Shown: positions 8,673-17,332, numbered from the stretch's first letter. The stretch: DNA of 64,000 nt from Nocardioides turkmenicus (GCF_011045035.1 NZ_JAALAA010000008.1:62001-126000), one strand, 5' to 3'. Notes: a model not told the origin generated them from the letters alone. Numbers and translations: made by a program.

Positions 8673-9343
8673 CATCTCAACGGCGTCCCGGAGAAGGACT
8701 CCAGCGTCACGAACTCCTCGACGGGCTGGCGCCGCAGCCTGGTGAGCTGCTTGACCGGCTTCCCCAGCGGCACGACCGCGGCGACCGCGTAGCCCTCGGG
8801 AGCACCCAGCAGGTCGAGCAGCGCCGGCTCCTCGGCGACCGCCATGGTGGTGAGCACCCCGCCGAAGCCCTCGTTGCGCGCGGCCAGGAGCGTGTTCCAC
8901 ACCAGCGGGTAGACCGAGGCGCCGGAGACGACACCGACCCGGTCGAGCTCGGAGTCCATGGAGGCGACCACGCCGAGGTCGACGAGGAAGACCAGCACCA
9001 CCGCAGCCGTACGCAGCGGCTCGGTCATCCCCCGTGGCACGCGGGTCTCCGCGATCTGCTCGTCGGTGACCGTCGTCGGGTGCACCGTGTTCCACGGCAT
9101 CTCGCCGGCACGGTGCTGCGCGATGTATCTGCGGGCACCCGTCGCGGACAGCTCGACCAAGCGCTCTCGGGTCTCCTGGCTGCGTACGACCACCACGTGG
9201 GCGCCCTGCCGGTTGCCGCCGGAGGGTGCGAACCTGGCGTTGTCGAGGATCCGGGCGAGGACCTCGTCGGGCAGCGGGTCGTCGGTGAAGTCGCGTACGG
9301 CGTGGGTGGTCCGCATCGCCTCGTAGAGCTCCATGGGACCCAT
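8672..9343 (-). CDS. Nitroreductase-family flavoprotein
   Basis: 223 aa. The N-terminal RTTHAVRDFTDDPLPDE and then ARFAPSGGNRQ form the FMN-binding pattern of the nitroreductase fold, and the segment GFGGVLTT near residue 165 is the family's second FMN loop. These enzymes use FMN and NAD(P)H to reduce nitroaromatics, quinones or dehydroamino substrates. The natural substrate cannot be inferred. Start is uncertain between ATG 9343 and ATG 9334. It converges on the BCCT gene and is separated by 35 bp from the next gene on the same strand. Confidence 0.85.
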   Translation of the reverse strand: MGPMELYEAMRTTHAVRDFTDDPLPDEVLARILDNARFAPSGGNRQGAHVVVVRSQETRERLVELSATGARRYIAQHRAGEMPWNTVHPTTVTDEQIAETRVPRGMTEPLRTAAVVLVFLVDLGVVASMDSELDRVGVVSGASVYPLVWNTLLAARNEGFGGVLTTMAVAEEPALLDLLGAPEGYAVAAVVPLGKPVKQLTRLRRQPVEEFVTLESFSGTPLR

Positions 9344-9378
9344 CCCACCAGACCCGACCCAGGCTCAGCCCAGCAGGC

Positions 9379-10140
9379 TCAGCCCATCAGAAACGCCACC
9401 AGGGCGGTGATGCCGACCACGACGATCACGCCGCGGAGCACGTTGGGCGGCAGCCGGCGGCCGATCCTCGCGCCCAGCAGGCCGCCGAGCGTCGCACCGA
9501 CCGCGATCAGCGCGGCGATCTTCCAGTCGACGTCGGCCACGAGGGCGAAGATGAGCCCCGAGATGCCGTTGGTGATGGCGACCAGGATGTTCTTGAGCGC
9601 ATTGAGGCGTTGCAGCGACTCGGCGACCCCGATGCCGATGATCGCGATCATCAGCACGCCCTGGGCGGCACCGAAGTAGCCGCCGTAGACACCGAGCCCG
9701 GCGATCGCCGGCCACACCCACCAGCGCTCGCTGCCGTCGTCGGGCAGCTCACCGTGTCGCTCGGCGACCCAACGGGAGATGCGCGGCCCGGTGATCACCA
9801 GGAGCACGCCGAGACCGATCAGCACCGGGACGATCGCCTCGAACGCTCCGGGCGGAAGCACCAGCAGCAGGATCCCGCCGACCGCGCCGCCGATGAGCGC
9901 GGCGACGCCGAACCTCAGGATCCGACTGCGCTGACCAGCGAGCTCGCGGCGGTAGCCCCAGGCGCCGGCCAGGGAGCCCGGGACCAGGCCGATGGTGTTG
10001 GACACGTTGGCGACGACCGGGGGTACGCCGAAGGCGAGCAGGGTCGGGAACGTGATCAGCGTCCCGGAGCCGACGGCGGCGTTGATGGTGCCCGCCCCCA
10101 CCCCGGCGATCAGGATGAGGGCGGACTGGAGCGGATCCAC
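9379..10140 (-). CDS. TSUP (TauE/SafE) family membrane permease
   Basis: 253 aa, about eight transmembrane helices. The N-terminal GVGAGTINAAVGSGTLITFP and the half-repeat GVYGGYFGAAQGVLM are the duplicated TSUP signature. Members export sulfite, sulfoacetate or other organosulfur anions. The GTG start abuts the TAA stop of the SPFH gene with no spacing, so it is very probably translated from the same mRNA by coupling. A functional link with the SPFH/NfeD pair is suggested only by that arrangement. Confidence 0.85.
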   Translation of the reverse strand: MDPLQSALILIAGVGAGTINAAVGSGTLITFPTLLAFGVPPVVANVSNTIGLVPGSLAGAWGYRRELAGQRSRILRFGVAALIGGAVGGILLLVLPPGAFEAIVPVLIGLGVLLVITGPRISRWVAERHGELPDDGSERWWVWPAIAGLGVYGGYFGAAQGVLMIAIIGIGVAESLQRLNALKNILVAITNGISGLIFALVADVDWKIAALIAVGATLGGLLGARIGRRLPPNVLRGVIVVVGITALVAFLMG

Positions 10141-11268
10141 TTAGACGGTCGGGTCTGCAGGAGGCTGGGCCGGCTGGTCCGGCTGCGTCGGCGGTGCGGG
10201 CGGGGCCGCCTGCGGCCGGTTGGGGGCCTCCGCCTCCTTGGCCTCGGCGAGCGCCTCCTCGACGGCGGCAGCAGCGGAGGACGACTTCTCGAGGTCCAGA
10301 GCCGGCTCGGAGGAGCCCATGTCGACGCGCTTGAGCGGGCCCTCGACGTCGTCCGGGATGCCCTTGAGGCTGTTCATCGTCGAGCCGAGGCCCTCGAGGG
10401 CCTTGCCGATCTCGCTCGGGACGATCCAGACCTTGTTGGCGTCGCCCTCGGCGATCTTCGGCATCATCTGCAGGTACTGGTAGGCCAGCAGCGACTGGTC
10501 GGGACGGCCGTCGTGGATCGCCTGGAAGACGGTCTGGATGGCCTGGCCCTCACCCTGCGCGCGCAGGATCGCGGCCTCACGGTCCGCCTGTGCGGCCAGG
10601 ATCTGCGACTCGCGCTGACCCTCGGCGTTGAGGATGGCGGACTGCTTGTTGCCCTCCGCGGAGAGGATGGCGGACTGACGCTGGCCCTCGGCGGTGAGGA
10701 TCGCGGCGCGCTTGTCGCGGTCGGCGCGCATCTGCTTCTCCATCGCGTCCTTGATGGACATGGGCGGGTCGATCGACTTGATCTCGACGCGCTTGACCTT
10801 GATGCCCCAGCGGCCGGTGGCCTCGTCGAGGACGATCGAGAGGCCGGAGTTGATCTGCTCGCGGCTGGTCAGGGTCTCCTCGAGGGTCATGCCACCGACG
10901 ATGTTGCGCAGCGTGGTCATGGTGAGCTGCTCGACGGCCTGGATGTAGTTGGCGATCTCGTAGGTCGCCGCGACCGGGTCGTTGACCTGGAAGTAGATGA
11001 CCGTGTCGATCGAGACGGTCAGGTTGTCCTCGGTGATCACCGGCTGCGGCGCGAACGCGACGACCTGCTCGCGCATGTCGATCATGTAGCGCACCTTGTC
11101 GACGAACGGGATCACCGCGTTCAGGCCGGGGTCACGCTTCGACTGGAACTTGCCGAAGCGCTCCACGATGCCGACCCGCGCCTGCGGGATGATCTTGATC
11201 GTCTTGGCCAGCGTGGTGATCACCAGCACCGCCAAGATGACCAGGAGGGCCAGGATGATGCCACCCAT
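10141..11268 (-). CDS. SPFH-domain (stomatin/paraslipin-like) membrane protein
   Basis: 375 aa. One N-terminal membrane helix (about residues 3-22) is followed by the SPFH domain (about 25-200: IIPQARVGIVERFGKF, then DPPMSIKDAM), a coiled coil with 12-residue AEGQRQSAIL-type repeats (about 200-260) and a Pro/Ala-rich tail. Such proteins form oligomeric rings in membrane microdomains. The ATG at 11268 has AGGA about 9 bases upstream; a TTG two codons earlier is possible. It lies between nfeD (47-bp gap) and the TSUP gene (abutting), the usual NfeD-SPFH pairing. Confidence 0.9.
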   Translation of the reverse strand: MGGIILALLVILAVLVITTLAKTIKIIPQARVGIVERFGKFQSKRDPGLNAVIPFVDKVRYMIDMREQVVAFAPQPVITEDNLTVSIDTVIYFQVNDPVAATYEIANYIQAVEQLTMTTLRNIVGGMTLEETLTSREQINSGLSIVLDEATGRWGIKVKRVEIKSIDPPMSIKDAMEKQMRADRDKRAAILTAEGQRQSAILSAEGNKQSAILNAEGQRESQILAAQADREAAILRAQGEGQAIQTVFQAIHDGRPDQSLLAYQYLQMMPKIAEGDANKVWIVPSEIGKALEGLGSTMNSLKGIPDDVEGPLKRVDMGSSEPALDLEKSSSAAAAVEEALAEAKEAEAPNRPQAAPPAPPTQPDQPAQPPADPTV

Positions 11269-11315
11269 TGCCAATCAGTCCTTGTCTATTTCGGTTGCGT
11301 CAGGTTGCCCGGAAA

Positions 11316-11777
11316 CTACGGAGTCCCGAGCTCCGGAAGAGGATGGACGTAGGCCGTCGCTCCTCTGATCTCGAGCACCTCGACCGGCGTGCCGGCCGCG
11401 ATCACGAGCGTCTCGTCGTAGGGCTGAGCGGTCCAGAGCTCGCCCTCGAGCTTGAGCTGCCCAGGCTTGTGGGCACTGATCTCGACGGTCGAGACCGCCT
11501 GGACGCCGATGAGCTTCTCCGCGCCGATCTGGATCTCCGGGCCGTTGTGGAGCCGCCTGGCCAGCCCCGGACGTACGACCGCGAGCATGGAGACCGAGAC
11601 GGCGAGCGCGACGATCGCCTGGATCACGAAGCTGTCGGTGAACGCGCCGGTCACCGCACCTGCGAAGGCGCCAGTGGCGAGCATCAGCAGGATCAGGTCA
11701 AGGCTGAAGAGCTCTCCGACGACGAGCAGCGCTCCGAGTGCCGTCCAGATCGCCCAGTCCCAGTCCTGCCAGTCCAT
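11316..11777 (-). CDS. NfeD-like membrane protein
   Basis: 153 aa. Two or three membrane helices in the N-terminal half precede a soluble OB-fold C-terminal domain (about 80-150: GAEKLIGVQAVSTVEI, then DETLVIAAGTPVEVLEI), the short NfeD architecture without the ClpP-type protease. NfeD partners SPFH proteins, as here. ATG 11777 is preferred over GTG 11786 because a TAGGGT element (minus strand, 11785-11790) lies 7 bases upstream, compatible with a leaderless message. Confidence 0.85.
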   Translation of the reverse strand: MDWQDWDWAIWTALGALLVVGELFSLDLILLMLATGAFAGAVTGAFTDSFVIQAIVALAVSVSMLAVVRPGLARRLHNGPEIQIGAEKLIGVQAVSTVEISAHKPGQLKLEGELWTAQPYDETLVIAAGTPVEVLEIRGATAYVHPLPELGTP

Positions 11778-11801
11778 GGGCGTCACCCTATCCAGGTGAC
11801 A

Positions 11802-11816
11802 CCCCGGACGTGGGGA
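11802..11816. promoter_or_regulatory. 15-base motif CCCCGGACGTGGGGA, copy 2
   Basis: Identical to 1465-1479. On the minus strand it covers the place where a -35 element would lie relative to the TAGGGT hexamer in front of nfeD, so a bound protein there would affect that promoter. Function inferred. Confidence 0.3.
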
Positions 11817-11846
11817 TGTTTTCGTACCAGGTTCTTAACGTTGTGC

Positions 11847-12644
11847 CTACCGCGTGTGGCGGGCGCGGCGCTTGGCCCAGTAACGACCGTCGCTCGCCTC
11901 CAGCTCCAGCGGCATGCCGAAGGTCTTGGAGAGGTTGGCCGCGGTCAGGGTGTCCTCGATGAGGCCCTGGGCGGTGATCCGGCCGGACCGCATCATCAGG
12001 ACGTGGCTGAAGCCCGGCGGGATCTCCTCGACGTGGTGGGAGACGAGCACCGTGGCCGGGCTGTCGGGGTCGTACGCGAGCGTCGACAGGGTCGAGACGA
12101 GGTCCTCGCGACCGCCCAGGTCGAGCCCGGCGGCCGGCTCGTCGAGGAGCAGCATCTCCGGGTCGACCATCAGCGCGCGGGCCAGCTGCACCCGCTTGCG
12201 CTCACCCTCGGAGAGGGTGCCGAACCTGCGATCGCCGAGGTGCTTGATGCCGACCTCGATCAGCAGCTCCTGAGCACGGTCGTGATCGAGGTCGTCGTAG
12301 TGCTCACGCCAACGGCCGACGACGCCGTAGGACGCGCTCACCACGACGTCGCGGACAAGCTCCTGGCGCGGGATCCGGTCGGCGAGCGCGGCCGAGGTGA
12401 GGCCGATGCGCGGGCGCAGCTCGAAGACGTCGACCCGGCCGATCTGCTCGCCGAGCACCTTCACGACACCGGACGTCGGGTGGAGCTGGGCCGCGGCGGT
12501 CTGGAGCAGCGTGGTCTTGCCGGCGCCGTTGTGACCGAGGATCACCCAGCGTTCATCCTCCTCGACCACCCAGCTCACAGAGTCGAGAAGGGCGTTGCCC
12601 CCACGGCGTACGGTGACGTCGGTGAACTCCAGCACGGCTGCCAT
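11847..12644 (-). CDS. ABC transporter ATP-binding protein, YlmA/ModF-like single cassette
   Basis: 265 aa, one nucleotide-binding domain: Walker A GHNGAGKTT near residue 37, signature LSEGERKRV near 143, Walker B MLLLDEPAAGLD near 163, and the switch His in LVSHHVEEIP. No permease gene is adjacent. Stand-alone cassettes of this type (YlmA-like) are common in Actinobacteria with no assigned substrate. A TAGATT hexamer lies 7 bases before the ATG, suggesting leaderless transcription. Confidence 0.85.
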   Translation of the reverse strand: MAAVLEFTDVTVRRGGNALLDSVSWVVEEDERWVILGHNGAGKTTLLQTAAAQLHPTSGVVKVLGEQIGRVDVFELRPRIGLTSAALADRIPRQELVRDVVVSASYGVVGRWREHYDDLDHDRAQELLIEVGIKHLGDRRFGTLSEGERKRVQLARALMVDPEMLLLDEPAAGLDLGGREDLVSTLSTLAYDPDSPATVLVSHHVEEIPPGFSHVLMMRSGRITAQGLIEDTLTAANLSKTFGMPLELEASDGRYWAKRRARHTR

Positions 12645-12697
12645 GGCGGCAAATCTATCGGCAGGGGTCGGTGGGCTCGGGGATAGGGTGGGCGCCC

Positions 12698-13468
12698 GTG
12701 AGTCCTGAGGATACGGGGTGGGACGAGTCCACCCCTGAGGCGCTGCGCCTGGCGTGGTGGGTGACGGCGTGGCTGCGCGGTGAGGCGGTCACCGACCTGG
12801 TGCTCGACGCGGTGATCGGTCCCGACGCGACCCATACCGTGAGCGGGCTGGCCGCGCTCGGTCTCGGTGGCACCGAGGGGGTCGCGGACACCTTGGTGAG
12901 CGGCATGGGACGGCTGCGTACGGAGGGGGCGACCGCCGTCGGGGTGGCCTTCCCGGCCGAGGGCGACCCGGTCGGACTGGGCGGCCCCCGGGCGTTCAAC
13001 GACGCCGCCCTGGAGGCCGGCGAGGCCGTGGTGTGCGACGCGGGCATCGGCCTCGTACCGGTCCGGGTCGGGGCGGTGCTCGAGTGGCAGGCGTACGCAG
13101 CCCAGCGCCGTCAGCTCCCCGACGTCGGCGAGGCCGACCGGGCTCTCCGGCTCGCGCTGAGCGAGGCGGCGACCGCGCTCGCCGAGCTCGACGTCGCCCG
13201 GTGGCGGCCCGAGGTCGCCGACCGGCTGATGAACCTGCGCCACCGGCCCGCGCTGGCCGGTGCGCCCGGGGTGCCGGCGCGGTGCGTGGAGCTGGCTGCC
13301 CGCGGCGTACAGGCCCGGGAGATCGTCGCGGTGGCGCTGGAGGACGAGGGCGGAGCGGTGTCCGCGTCGGAGATGCTGCGGCGGCGCGATGCGCTGGTAG
13401 GGCTCGACCGCGCCGCGCGGCGGGCGCTCACCGCGGCCGGATCGCCCGAGGTGTGGCCGCCGGACTGA
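12698..13468 (+). CDS. Conserved actinobacterial protein of unknown function
   Basis: 256 aa, soluble, Ala/Leu-rich, no recognised catalytic motif. GTG 12698 is preferred over the earlier GTG 12671 because the only promoter-like hexamer (TAGGGT) lies between them, 8 bases before 12698. The product appears helical and the C-terminal third contains RRDALVGLDRAARRALTAAG. It is divergent from the ABC ATPase and ends 34 bp before serB. I do not recognise the family; neighbours give no clear role. Confidence 0.6.
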   Translation: MSPEDTGWDESTPEALRLAWWVTAWLRGEAVTDLVLDAVIGPDATHTVSGLAALGLGGTEGVADTLVSGMGRLRTEGATAVGVAFPAEGDPVGLGGPRAFNDAALEAGEAVVCDAGIGLVPVRVGAVLEWQAYAAQRRQLPDVGEADRALRLALSEAATALAELDVARWRPEVADRLMNLRHRPALAGAPGVPARCVELAARGVQAREIVAVALEDEGGAVSASEMLRRRDALVGLDRAARRALTAAGSPEVWPPD

Positions 13469-13502
13469 GACGCAGGGCCCGGCTCCACTATCCTGTGCAG
13501 CG

Positions 13503-14747
13503 ATGACCGAGGAATTCGACGCGCTCGAGCGCCGTCCCGACACCCTGCTGATCACCCTCGCCGGAAACGACCGTCCCGGGCTGACCTCGGCCACCCTGGC
13601 GACTCTCGCGCTGGCGGGGGTCGACGTGGTCGACCTGGAGCAGATCGTGCTGCGGGCCCGGCTCGTGCTCGGTCTGCTGGTGACCGCCCCGGCCGACGCG
13701 GCGAGCACCGACGCGCTCAAGCACGCGATCGAGGAGACCGCCCACGCGCTCGACATGACCGTCGAGATCGAGGAGGGCGTCGGCGACACGCCGCGCGAGC
13801 CCGCCGACCGCGCCCGGGTCACCGTGCTCGGGCTGCCGCTGAAGGCAGCGGCGCTCGCCTCCGTGACGCGCACCATCGCCTCGGCCGGAGGCAACATCGA
13901 CCGGATCATCCGGCTGGCCCGCTACCCCGTCACCGCTTTCGACCTGCACGTTTCGGGCGCATCCCCTGACGAGCTGCGGGTGACCCTGTCCGCCGAGGCC
14001 GCCGCCCAGGGCGTCGACATCGCGGTGCAGCCCGCCAACCTCGTCCGCCGCGGCATGCGGCTGATCGTCATGGACGTCGACTCGACCCTGATCGACGGCG
14101 AGGTGATCGAGATGATCGCCGCCCACGCCGGCTATGAGAAGGAGGTCGCCGCGGTCACCGAGGCGGCGATGCGCGGCGAGCTCGACTTCGAGGAGTCGCT
14201 CCGCGGGCGGGTCAAATACCTCAAGGGCGTCCCCGCCACCGCGCTGGACGAGGTCTACGCCGGGCTGCAGCTCAACCCCGGGGCCCGGACGATGGTCCGC
14301 ACCCTGCGCCGTCTCGGCTACCGCTTCGCCATCGTCTCGGGCGGGTTCTCGCAGATCACCGACCGGCTGGCTGCCGACCTCGGCATCCACTACGCCCGTG
14401 CCAACGAGCTCGAGATCGTCGACGGCGTGCTCACCGGCGAGGTCGTGGGCGAGGTCGTCGACCGTGCCGGGAAGGCCCGCGCGCTGCGTGAGTTCGCCGC
14501 CGAGATCGGCATCCCCGAGGCCGCCACCGTCGCCATCGGCGACGGCGCCAACGACCTCGACATGCTCGCCGCCGCCGGCCTCGGGATCGCCTACAACGCC
14601 AAGCCCGCCGTCCGCTCGGCCGCGGGGACCGCGATCAACGTGCCCTACCTCGACACGATCATGTATCTCCTCGGGATCTCCCGCGAGGAGATCGAGGCGG
14701 CCGACGCCGAGGCCGGCATCGTCACCCCCGCGCCTCCCCTCCTCTGA
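13503..14747 (+). CDS. serB: Phosphoserine phosphatase with N-terminal ACT domains
   Basis: 414 aa. Two ACT-like modules (about 14-90 and 98-175) precede a HAD phosphatase domain. HAD motif I is D191-V-D193-S-T in MDVDSTLIDGE, motif II lies in IVSGGFSQI and motif IV in IGDGANDLDML. It dephosphorylates phosphoserine in the last step of serine synthesis; tandem ACT domains in actinobacterial SerB2-type enzymes sense serine. A TATCCT hexamer 8 bases before the ATG suggests a leaderless or very short leader. Confidence 0.95.
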   Translation: MTEEFDALERRPDTLLITLAGNDRPGLTSATLATLALAGVDVVDLEQIVLRARLVLGLLVTAPADAASTDALKHAIEETAHALDMTVEIEEGVGDTPREPADRARVTVLGLPLKAAALASVTRTIASAGGNIDRIIRLARYPVTAFDLHVSGASPDELRVTLSAEAAAQGVDIAVQPANLVRRGMRLIVMDVDSTLIDGEVIEMIAAHAGYEKEVAAVTEAAMRGELDFEESLRGRVKYLKGVPATALDEVYAGLQLNPGARTMVRTLRRLGYRFAIVSGGFSQITDRLAADLGIHYARANELEIVDGVLTGEVVGEVVDRAGKARALREFAAEIGIPEAATVAIGDGANDLDMLAAAGLGIAYNAKPAVRSAAGTAINVPYLDTIMYLLGISREEIEAADAEAGIVTPAPPLL

Positions 14748-14753
14748 AGCCCT

Positions 14754-14837
14754 GCCGAGACGTCAGCTAGGTCGGCCGAGGCGTCAGGTACGCCGGCCGA
14801 GTTGTCAGCGATGTGACGCCTCGGCCGACGTCTCGGC
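14754..14837. repeat. 21-bp GCCGA tandem repeat, 3 forward and 2 inverted units
   Basis: Forward units begin at 14754, 14775 and 14796, exactly 21 bp apart, with the core GCCGAGRCGTCAG and about 8 variable bases. Two inverted cores follow at 14814 (TGACGCCTCGGC) and 14827 (GACGTCTCGGC), so the transcript could fold into a hairpin. It fills the gap between convergent serB and the sixA-like gene. The same family with the same period is inside the gene at 22590. Confidence 0.85.
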
Positions 14838-14839
14838 GC

Positions 14840-15346
14840 TCAGGCGCGGGCGACGTGGAAGGCGACGACGGAGGCCTCGGCCTCGTCGAGCTCGGACCAG
14901 TCACCGTCGTAGCTGAGCACGGCGACCGCGGCGGTGGGGTAGCCCATCGCGAGCTGGTTGCCGGCCTCGTCGTCGCCCTCGCCGTCGTCGAGAAGCTGCA
15001 CGAGCGAGAACATGGTGGGGTTGTGGCCGATCACCACGACCGTGGAGTGGCCGTCGTCGATCTCACGGATGAGGTCGAGGGCGGTGGCGGTGCCGGCGGC
15101 GTACAGGCCCTGGTCGTACTCCGCCAGGGTCAGGTCCCACGACGCCCCCACCGCGACGTCCTCCCAGGTCTGGGTGGTGCGGTCGGCCGCCGAGACCAGG
15201 ACGTAGTCGGGGACCACGCCCTGCTCGGCCAGCCACTCCCCCGCCGCGACCGCGTCGGCATGGCCGCGCTCGGTCAGCTGACGCTCGTAGTCGGTGGGAG
15301 CCGACGCCTCCGCCTTGGCGTGCCGCATGATGACAAGGGTCCGCAT
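14840..15346 (-). CDS. SixA-like histidine phosphatase
   Basis: 168 aa. The N-terminal MRTLVIMRHAKAE carries the RHG-type catalytic motif with H9 as phosphohistidine; the second His is in VVVIGHNPTM. The short length fits the SixA subfamily of the histidine-phosphatase superfamily, which removes phosphate from phosphohistidine proteins or small phosphoesters. Substrate unknown. TAGGGT exactly 6 bases before the ATG indicates a leaderless message. The stop lies directly against the 21-bp repeat array. Confidence 0.85.
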   Translation of the reverse strand: MRTLVIMRHAKAEASAPTDYERQLTERGHADAVAAGEWLAEQGVVPDYVLVSAADRTTQTWEDVAVGASWDLTLAEYDQGLYAAGTATALDLIREIDDGHSTVVVIGHNPTMFSLVQLLDDGEGDDEAGNQLAMGYPTAAVAVLSYDGDWSELDEAEASVVAFHVARA

Positions 15347-15358
15347 GCGGCAACCCTA
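15347..15358 (-). promoter_or_regulatory. Leaderless -10 element (TAGGGT-N6-ATG)
   Basis: TAGGGT (minus strand, 15353-15358) is followed by six bases and the ATG of the sixA-like gene, so the transcript should begin at or next to the start codon. Confidence 0.6.
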
Positions 15359-15363
15359 TGGCC

Positions 15364-16137
15364 TCAGGCTCCAAGCGAGTGGTAGCCCCCGTCGACATGG
15401 ACGATCTCGCCGGTGGTCGCCGGGAAGAAGTCCGAGATCAGCGCACAGACGGCCTTCGCGGTCGGGCCCTGGTCGGTGTTGTCCCAGCCGAGCGGCGCCC
15501 GGGTGCCCCAGCCCTCGTCGAGCTCCTCGAAGCCCGGGATCGCCTTGGCGGCGAGCGTCTTGAGCGGGCCGGCGGAGACGAGGTTGCAGCGGATCCCGTC
15601 GGGGCCGAGGTCGCGGGCGAGGTAGCGCGAGGTCGACTCGAGCGCGGCCTTGGCCACACCCATCCAGTCGTACGCCGGCCAGGCGATCGTCGCGTCGAAC
15701 GTCAGTCCCACGATCGACGAGCCGGACCCCAGGAGGGGCCGGGTCGCCATGGCGAGCGACTTGAGCGAGTAGGCGCTGACCTGGACCGCCTGGGAGACGT
15801 CGTCCCAGGGGCCGTCGAGGAACTTGCCGCCGAGGAGCGTCTCGGGGTTGCCGTACGCGATCGAGTGCACGACCCCGTCGAGCCGCTCGACACCCTCGGC
15901 CCGGAGCGCGTCGGCGAGGCCGTCGAGGTGCTCCTGGTTGGTGACGTCGAGGTCGAGGACCGGCGGCTCCTCGGGGAGCCGCTTCGCGATCCGCTTGGTG
16001 ATCGACAGCGCGCGGCCGAAGTTGGAGATCAGGACGCGAGCGCCCTCCTCCTGGGCCACCTTGGCCACCGCGAAGCCGATCGAGGAGTCCATCGTGACTC
16101 CCGCGACGAGAACAGTCTTGCCGTCCAACAAACCCAT
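15364..16137 (-). CDS. fabI: Enoyl-[acyl-carrier-protein] reductase, FabI/InhA type
   Basis: 257 aa. ATG 16137 follows the fabG stop by two bases. The N-terminal MGLLDGKTVLVAGVTMDSSI is the InhA-type NADH-binding turn, HSIAYGNP matches the InhA loop around its Ser94, and PAYDWMGVAKAAL gives the catalytic Tyr and Lys. SAGPLKTLAA is the substrate loop. It carries out the last reduction in FAS-II elongation. The fabG-fabI order is that of mycobacterial mabA-inhA. Enzymes of this group are the targets of isoniazid adducts and triclosan; sensitivity here is not inferable. Confidence 0.93.
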   Translation of the reverse strand: MGLLDGKTVLVAGVTMDSSIGFAVAKVAQEEGARVLISNFGRALSITKRIAKRLPEEPPVLDLDVTNQEHLDGLADALRAEGVERLDGVVHSIAYGNPETLLGGKFLDGPWDDVSQAVQVSAYSLKSLAMATRPLLGSGSSIVGLTFDATIAWPAYDWMGVAKAALESTSRYLARDLGPDGIRCNLVSAGPLKTLAAKAIPGFEELDEGWGTRAPLGWDNTDQGPTAKAVCALISDFFPATTGEIVHVDGGYHSLGA

Positions 16138-16139
16138 GA

Positions 16140-16868
16140 TCAGTGCCCCATTCCAAGTCCGCCGTCGACCGGGATCACGGCCCCGGTCACATAACCCGCA
16201 TCTGCCAACCACGTCACGGCCGAGGCCACCTCGTCCGGCGACGCGTAGCGCGCCAGCGGGACCCGGTCCGTGATCGCCTTCTGCTGCTCGTCGGTGAGCA
16301 CAGCCGTCATCTCGGTCTCCACGAAACCGGGCGCGACCACGTTGGCGGTGATCCCCCGCGAGCCGAGCTCGCGCGCGAGCGAGCGGGCCATGCCGACCAG
16401 GCCGGCCTTCGAGGCCGCGTAGTTCACCTGGCCCGGGTTGCCCATCAGGCCGACCACCGAGGAGATGAAGATGATCCGGCCGCGGCGCAGCCGCAGCATG
16501 CCCTTCGAGGCGCGCTTGGCGAGCCGGAAGGAGGCGGTCAGGTTGGTGTCGATCACCGAGGTGAAGTCGTCCTCCGACATCCGGAGCACGAGCGTGTCCT
16601 TCGTGATCCCGGCGTTGGCCACGAGGACCTCGACGGGGCCGTGGGCGGCCTCGGCGGCGGCGTACGCCTCCTCGACGGCGGCAGGGTCGGTGATGTCGCA
16701 CACCAGGTCCAGAGCACCCTCCGGAGCCCCGCCCTTGCGGGAGGTCACGGCCACCTTGTCGCCGTTGGCCACGAAGGCCTCCGCGATCGCCCGGCCGATG
16801 CCGCGGCTGCCGCCGGTGACAAGGACCGAGCGAGGGGCCTTGCTTGTGGGGTTTTCACTGTCAGTCAC
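16140..16868 (-). CDS. fabG: 3-oxoacyl-[acyl-carrier-protein] reductase
   Basis: 242 aa, short-chain dehydrogenase. GTG 16868 (MTDSENP) is chosen because the Rossmann motif VTGGSRGIGRAIAEAF begins about 15 residues later, normal for FabG. The catalytic set is Ser in IFISSVVG and YAASKAGLVG (Tyr-x3-Lys). It reduces beta-ketoacyl-ACP with NADPH in FAS-II and is followed two bases later by fabI, so the pair is one operon, equivalent to mabA-inhA. Confidence 0.93.
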   Translation of the reverse strand: MTDSENPTSKAPRSVLVTGGSRGIGRAIAEAFVANGDKVAVTSRKGGAPEGALDLVCDITDPAAVEEAYAAAEAAHGPVEVLVANAGITKDTLVLRMSEDDFTSVIDTNLTASFRLAKRASKGMLRLRRGRIIFISSVVGLMGNPGQVNYAASKAGLVGMARSLARELGSRGITANVVAPGFVETEMTAVLTDEQQKAITDRVPLARYASPDEVASAVTWLADAGYVTGAVIPVDGGLGMGH

Positions 16869-16996
16869 AGGCGCGACGGTAGCGATTACTTCGGCGTACG
16901 ACCAATGTCTTGGATTTGCTTGTGAGAACCCTCCAAGGTCCTTCGGAGCGCCCCTGTTGGGACCACACCAACGGACGGCCGTCATCGGGCACGACC

Positions 16997-17008
16997 TAGA
17001 CTGGCAGT
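16997..17008 (+). promoter_or_regulatory. Leaderless -10 element (TAGACT-N6-ATG)
   Basis: TAGACT at 16997-17002 lies exactly six bases before the ATG at 17009, with no ribosome-binding site between them. Confidence 0.65.
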
Positions 17009-17332
17009 ATGTCCAAGGCGCAACCGATCAGGATCACGACCGTCGGCAGAAGCCGCGCCGAGGACATCGCCATCCGGCAGAAGCGCTACGCCATCTCGAT
17101 GTCGATCCGATCGCTCTGCTTCATCGGCGCCGTGATCGCCGGTCTGGCGGGCATCGGCTGGCTGTGGCCGATCCTGATCGCGGCGGCCCTGATCCTGCCC
17201 TACATCGCGGTCGTGATGGCCAACGCGACCAACACCAAGACCGACGAGATGAACCTGATGGACTCGCCCTACGGCCGTCCCCAGCTCACCAGCGGCCGCG
17301 AGCAGGAACTCCGCGAGAAGGGCGAGAACTGA
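17009..17332 (+). CDS. DUF3099-type small membrane protein
   Basis: 107 aa. A basic N-terminus containing IRITTVGRSRAED precedes two membrane helices (about 34-52 and 54-70) and a polar tail. This matches the actinobacterial DUF3099 family, of unknown function. The next gene starts on the last base of its stop (TGATG), so the two are translationally coupled. Confidence 0.75.
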   Translation: MSKAQPIRITTVGRSRAEDIAIRQKRYAISMSIRSLCFIGAVIAGLAGIGWLWPILIAAALILPYIAVVMANATNTKTDEMNLMDSPYGRPQLTSGREQELREKGEN

